Positions 5,026 through 6,718 of a DNA stretch of 6,718 nucleotides are shown here, one piece after another. Location of the stretch: the NCBI GenBank assembly GCA_025352185.1, contig JANXTV010000096.1:1-6718 (forward strand). The letters run 5' to 3'. The translations under genes were made by a program, and so were the position numbers. The notes beneath the pieces are model-generated. The model had not been told where the DNA came from, did not search any database, and saw only the letters and a list, made by a program, of their open reading frames with translations. Source of the stretch: Oligoflexia bacterium (lineage in GTDB: Bacteria; Bdellovibrionota; UBA1018). Within the stretch, counting starts at the first letter, position 1. Every line of letters begins with the position of its first letter.

Positions 5026-5391
5026 GTGGCTCGTTCAATTAGAAAAGGTCCTTATGTGGACTACCACCTGGAGCATAAAGTTCTCGAAGCTAAAAAGGCT
5101 TCGGACCGCAAGGTGATTAAGACTTGGTCTCGCCGTTCGACGATTCTTCCAGACTTCGTCGGATTGACTTTTGCAGTGCACAACGGCAAGAAGTTCATTC
5201 CGGTTTACGTCACGGAGAATATGGTCGGACATAAGCTCGGCGAATTCGCAGCAACGCGTACCTTCCATGGTCACACGCCTGCCGATAAAAAAGCCGGAGC
5301 TGAAGGCGCATCGAAACCTGCAGCCGGAGCCGCCGCTCCTGCCGCCGCAGCTGCCGCGGCCCCTGCCGCAGCCGCCGCACCGAAGAAGTAA
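5026..5391 (+). CDS. rpsS: 30S ribosomal protein S19 with Ala/Pro-rich C-terminal tail
   Basis: S19 forms a 30S-head complex with S13 and contacts the 50S through intersubunit bridges near the A site. Residues 1-90 are a complete S19: RSIRKGPYVD, TWSRRSTILPDFVGLTFAVH, FIPVYVTENMVGHKLGEF and TRTFHGH. The family normally ends near residue 92, but here residues 91-121 form an extra tail of 31 residues, 19 Ala, 4 Pro and 3 Gly, closing with Pro-Lys-Lys. The coding DNA of the tail is noticeably richer in GCC/GCN repeats than the rest of the gene. It is in frame, ends with TAA and is followed at once by the rplV ribosome binding site, so it is not an obvious frameshift artefact. The start is GTG with AAGGAG 7 bases upstream. 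Confidence 0.97.
   Translation: MARSIRKGPYVDYHLEHKVLEAKKASDRKVIKTWSRRSTILPDFVGLTFAVHNGKKFIPVYVTENMVGHKLGEFAATRTFHGHTPADKKAGAEGASKPAAGAAAPAAAAAAAPAAAAAPKK
5296..5388 (+). repeat. Low-complexity alanine/proline tract in the 3' end of rpsS
   Basis: This stretch encodes residues 91-121 of S19, built largely from runs of GCN alanine codons broken by CCT/CCG proline codons. It resembles the flexible Ala/Pro linkers seen in other bacterial proteins and is probably disordered. Repeats of this kind are prone to replication slippage, so tail length may differ between strains; this is inference. Confidence 0.6.
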
Positions 5392-5405
5392 GGGAGGATT
5401 AGAAA

Positions 5406-5750
5406 ATGAAAGCAAAAGTATCTTCAGTTCGAATCACTCCTCGTAAAATGGGAGCTATTGCGAACGAAATTCGCGGGAAAGACATCAACGCAGCGTTGAG
5501 CTACCTGAAATTTTCGCCAGCAAAACGCACCGCCGGTGTTCTCTCGACGCTCCTGAAAAGCGCCGTGGCGAACGCTGCCCAGTCTGGTTCTAAAGCCAGC
5601 ACGATCGACGTCGATAAACTCTACGTTAAGACGTTACTCGTGGGCGCCGGGACGACGTTAAAGCGTTTCCGTCCTCGTGCTAAAGGGTCGGCATCCCCGA
5701 TTATGAAAAGAACTTCGCAAATCAGCGTAATGCTCGCTGAAAGGGTCTAA
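5406..5750 (+). CDS. rplV: 50S ribosomal protein L22
   Basis: L22 binds all domains of 23S rRNA; its long beta-hairpin lines the exit tunnel opposite L4. The length is 114 residues (110 in E. coli). Landmarks are RITPRKMGAIANEIRGK at 9-25, LKSAVANAAQS at 50-60, and the hairpin with TLKRFRPRAKGSASPIMKRT at 84-103, ending QISVMLAERV. The hairpin tip (Leu85-Lys86-Arg87) corresponds to the MKR segment whose loss gives macrolide resistance in E. coli; it is intact here. A strong AGGGAGGA lies just after the rpsS stop, with GGAGG 8 bases from the ATG. Confidence 0.98.
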   Translation: MKAKVSSVRITPRKMGAIANEIRGKDINAALSYLKFSPAKRTAGVLSTLLKSAVANAAQSGSKASTIDVDKLYVKTLLVGAGTTLKRFRPRAKGSASPIMKRTSQISVMLAERV

Positions 5751-5753
5751 ACG

Positions 5754-6443
5754 ATGGGTCAAAAAGTAAATCCAATTGGATTCCGCCTCGGCATTACCCG
5801 CACCTGGGACAGTCGCTGGTACGCTAATAAACGTGACTTCGCAGCTCTGCTTGCCGAAGACATGAAGCTTCGCGGCTTCCTGAAGTCGAAACTTTACAGT
5901 GCAGGTATTGCTCGGATCGAAATCGAGCGCGCCGCTAATAAAGTGAAGATTAACGTCCATACGGCTCGTCCGGGGATTGTGATCGGGAAAAAAGGCGCCG
6001 GCGTCGAGCAGCTTAAGGCTGAAGTACAGAAACTTTCGAAAAACGAAGTGTTCCTGAACATCGTCGAAGTGAAGAAGCCAGAAGCAAACGCAACTCTGAT
6101 TTCGGAGAGCGTTGCGGCCCAGCTTGAAAAACGCGTGGCATTCCGCCGTGCGATGAAAAAAGCGATGACCGCGGCTTTCAAACAAGGAATTAAAGGAATC
6201 AAGATTCGCGTTTCGGGTCGCTTAGGCGGAGCCGAGATCGCACGTACCGAGTGGTACAGCGAAGACAGCGTGCCTCTGCACACTCTCCGCGCGAATATCG
6301 ATTACGGCACCGGAACTGCTGCTACCACGTACGGCATGATCGGTGTGAAGTGCTGGGTTTACCACGGTGAAGCTCAGACTCTGAAAAAACTGGCCGCAGT
6401 CGAAGCGAAAGCAATGGCTGCTGCAGCTCAGGAAGGTACTTAA
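5754..6443 (+). CDS. rpsC: 30S ribosomal protein S3
   Basis: S3 lies at the mRNA entry channel of the 30S head and takes part in its helicase activity. The 229 residues match the family (233 in E. coli). The N-terminal MGQKVNPIGFRLGI is diagnostic. A KH type 2 RNA-binding domain carries the GxxG loop as IVIGKKGAG (Gly78 to Gly81). The C-terminal domain has RRAMKK at 131-136, matching the helicase-associated Arg131, Arg132 and Lys135 of E. coli, then SGRLGGAEIARTEWY and GTGTAATTYGMIGVKCWVY. Only 3 bases separate it from rplV; its ribosome binding site (AAGGG, 5741-5745) is inside rplV, so the two are very likely coupled. Confidence 0.99.
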   Translation: MGQKVNPIGFRLGITRTWDSRWYANKRDFAALLAEDMKLRGFLKSKLYSAGIARIEIERAANKVKINVHTARPGIVIGKKGAGVEQLKAEVQKLSKNEVFLNIVEVKKPEANATLISESVAAQLEKRVAFRRAMKKAMTAAFKQGIKGIKIRVSGRLGGAEIARTEWYSEDSVPLHTLRANIDYGTGTAATTYGMIGVKCWVYHGEAQTLKKLAAVEAKAMAAAAQEGT

Positions 6444-6446
6444 GTC

Positions 6447-6718
6447 ATGTTGTCTCCAAAACGAGTAAAGTGGCGTAAAGTCGCCAAAGGCAAAATGCGC
6501 GGGAAAGCAGACCGAGGCGGAACCCTTCACTTCGGTGATTTCGGTCTCCAAGCCACGGAATGCGGACGCATCACTGCACGCCAACTAGAAGCAGCACGGG
6601 TCGCGATGACCCGTTATGTGAAGCGGGGCGGACAGGTTTGGATTCGTATTTTCCCGGATAAGCCGGTAACGAAAAAGGCTGCAGAAACTCGCATGGGTTC
6701 CGGTAAAGGAAACGTGGA
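6447..6718 (+). CDS. rplP: 50S ribosomal protein L16, N-terminal part (3' end outside window)
   Basis: L16 sits near the A site and helps position tRNA in the 50S. Ninety codons are present before the window ends, roughly two thirds of the protein (136 in E. coli). The sequence starts MLSPKRVKWRKVAKGKMRG and continues FGDFGLQATECGRITARQ, EAARVAMTRYVKRGGQVWIR and IFPDKPVTKKAAETRMGSGKG, all family blocks. Arg82 in the TRMGSGKG block corresponds to E. coli Arg81, which can be hydroxylated. The start is 3 bases after the rpsC stop, and GGAAGG at 6431-6436 inside rpsC serves as ribosome binding site. By operon convention rpmC (L29) should follow outside the window. Confidence 0.97.
   Translation, partial: MLSPKRVKWRKVAKGKMRGKADRGGTLHFGDFGLQATECGRITARQLEAARVAMTRYVKRGGQVWIRIFPDKPVTKKAAETRMGSGKGNV

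Noticed and set aside
5171..5446. A 91-codon + strand frame with a Pro/Leu-rich end over rpsS.
   Set aside because: It is a frame-shifted reading of rpsS and its GC-rich tail, with no ribosome binding site.
1..6718. A search for a hidden defence system, mobile element, CRISPR array or RNA gene.
   Set aside because: All coding space is filled by recognised genes, and the two gaps show no tandem spacers, tRNA-like folds, transposase fragments or terminal repeats.

Overview
The window is a bacterial str/S10 ribosomal-protein region, with every recognised gene on the + strand. It holds the 3' end of an elongation factor G gene, an exported endonuclease/exonuclease/phosphatase-family (EEP) enzyme, then rpsJ (S10), rplC (L3), rplD (L4), rplW (L23), rplB (L2), rpsS (S19), rplV (L22), rpsC (S3) and the 5' part of rplP (L16). 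From S10 onward the order is the canonical bacterial S10 operon. Proteobacterial-type gene order, strong AAGGAG-type ribosome binding sites, GTG starts, frequent TCG serine codons and an alanine/proline-rich extension on S19 suggest a didermic bacterium of the former Deltaproteobacteria. A Bdellovibrionota-like lineage is my best guess. That is inference from sequence character only.

Layout: bases 1-685 encode the last ~228 residues of EF-G. The domain IV tip is unusual, with Ile where canonical EF-G has the translocation His. Thirteen bases later comes a 306-codon secreted EEP-fold phosphodiesterase with a full catalytic motif set (699-1619); tuf would commonly sit here. A 168-base gap (1620-1787) follows, with two strong inverted repeats and no convincing promoter. 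S10 (1788-2102) is then separated from the rest of its operon by a 359-base gap (2103-2461). That gap holds a pair of mutually exclusive hairpins, a 10-base direct repeat and a 25-codon open frame of unknown status. From 2462 to the window end, seven ribosomal genes (the last one cut) are packed with 3-24 base spacers. Several stop codons overlap the next gene's ribosome binding site.

The genes work together in translation. EF-G drives translocation or recycling. S10, S19 and S3 build the 30S head, L3 and L2 flank the peptidyl-transferase centre, L4, L22 and L23 line the exit tunnel, and L16 sits at the A-site side of the 50S. The EEP enzyme is the only gene outside this theme; it is predicted to leave the cytoplasm.

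I found no mobile element, CRISPR array, tRNA or rRNA, and no new multi-gene system. The points worth a second look are the divergent EF-G, the embedded secreted nuclease-fold gene, the structured non-coding gaps around rpsJ, and lineage-specific tails or extensions on S19 and L3.
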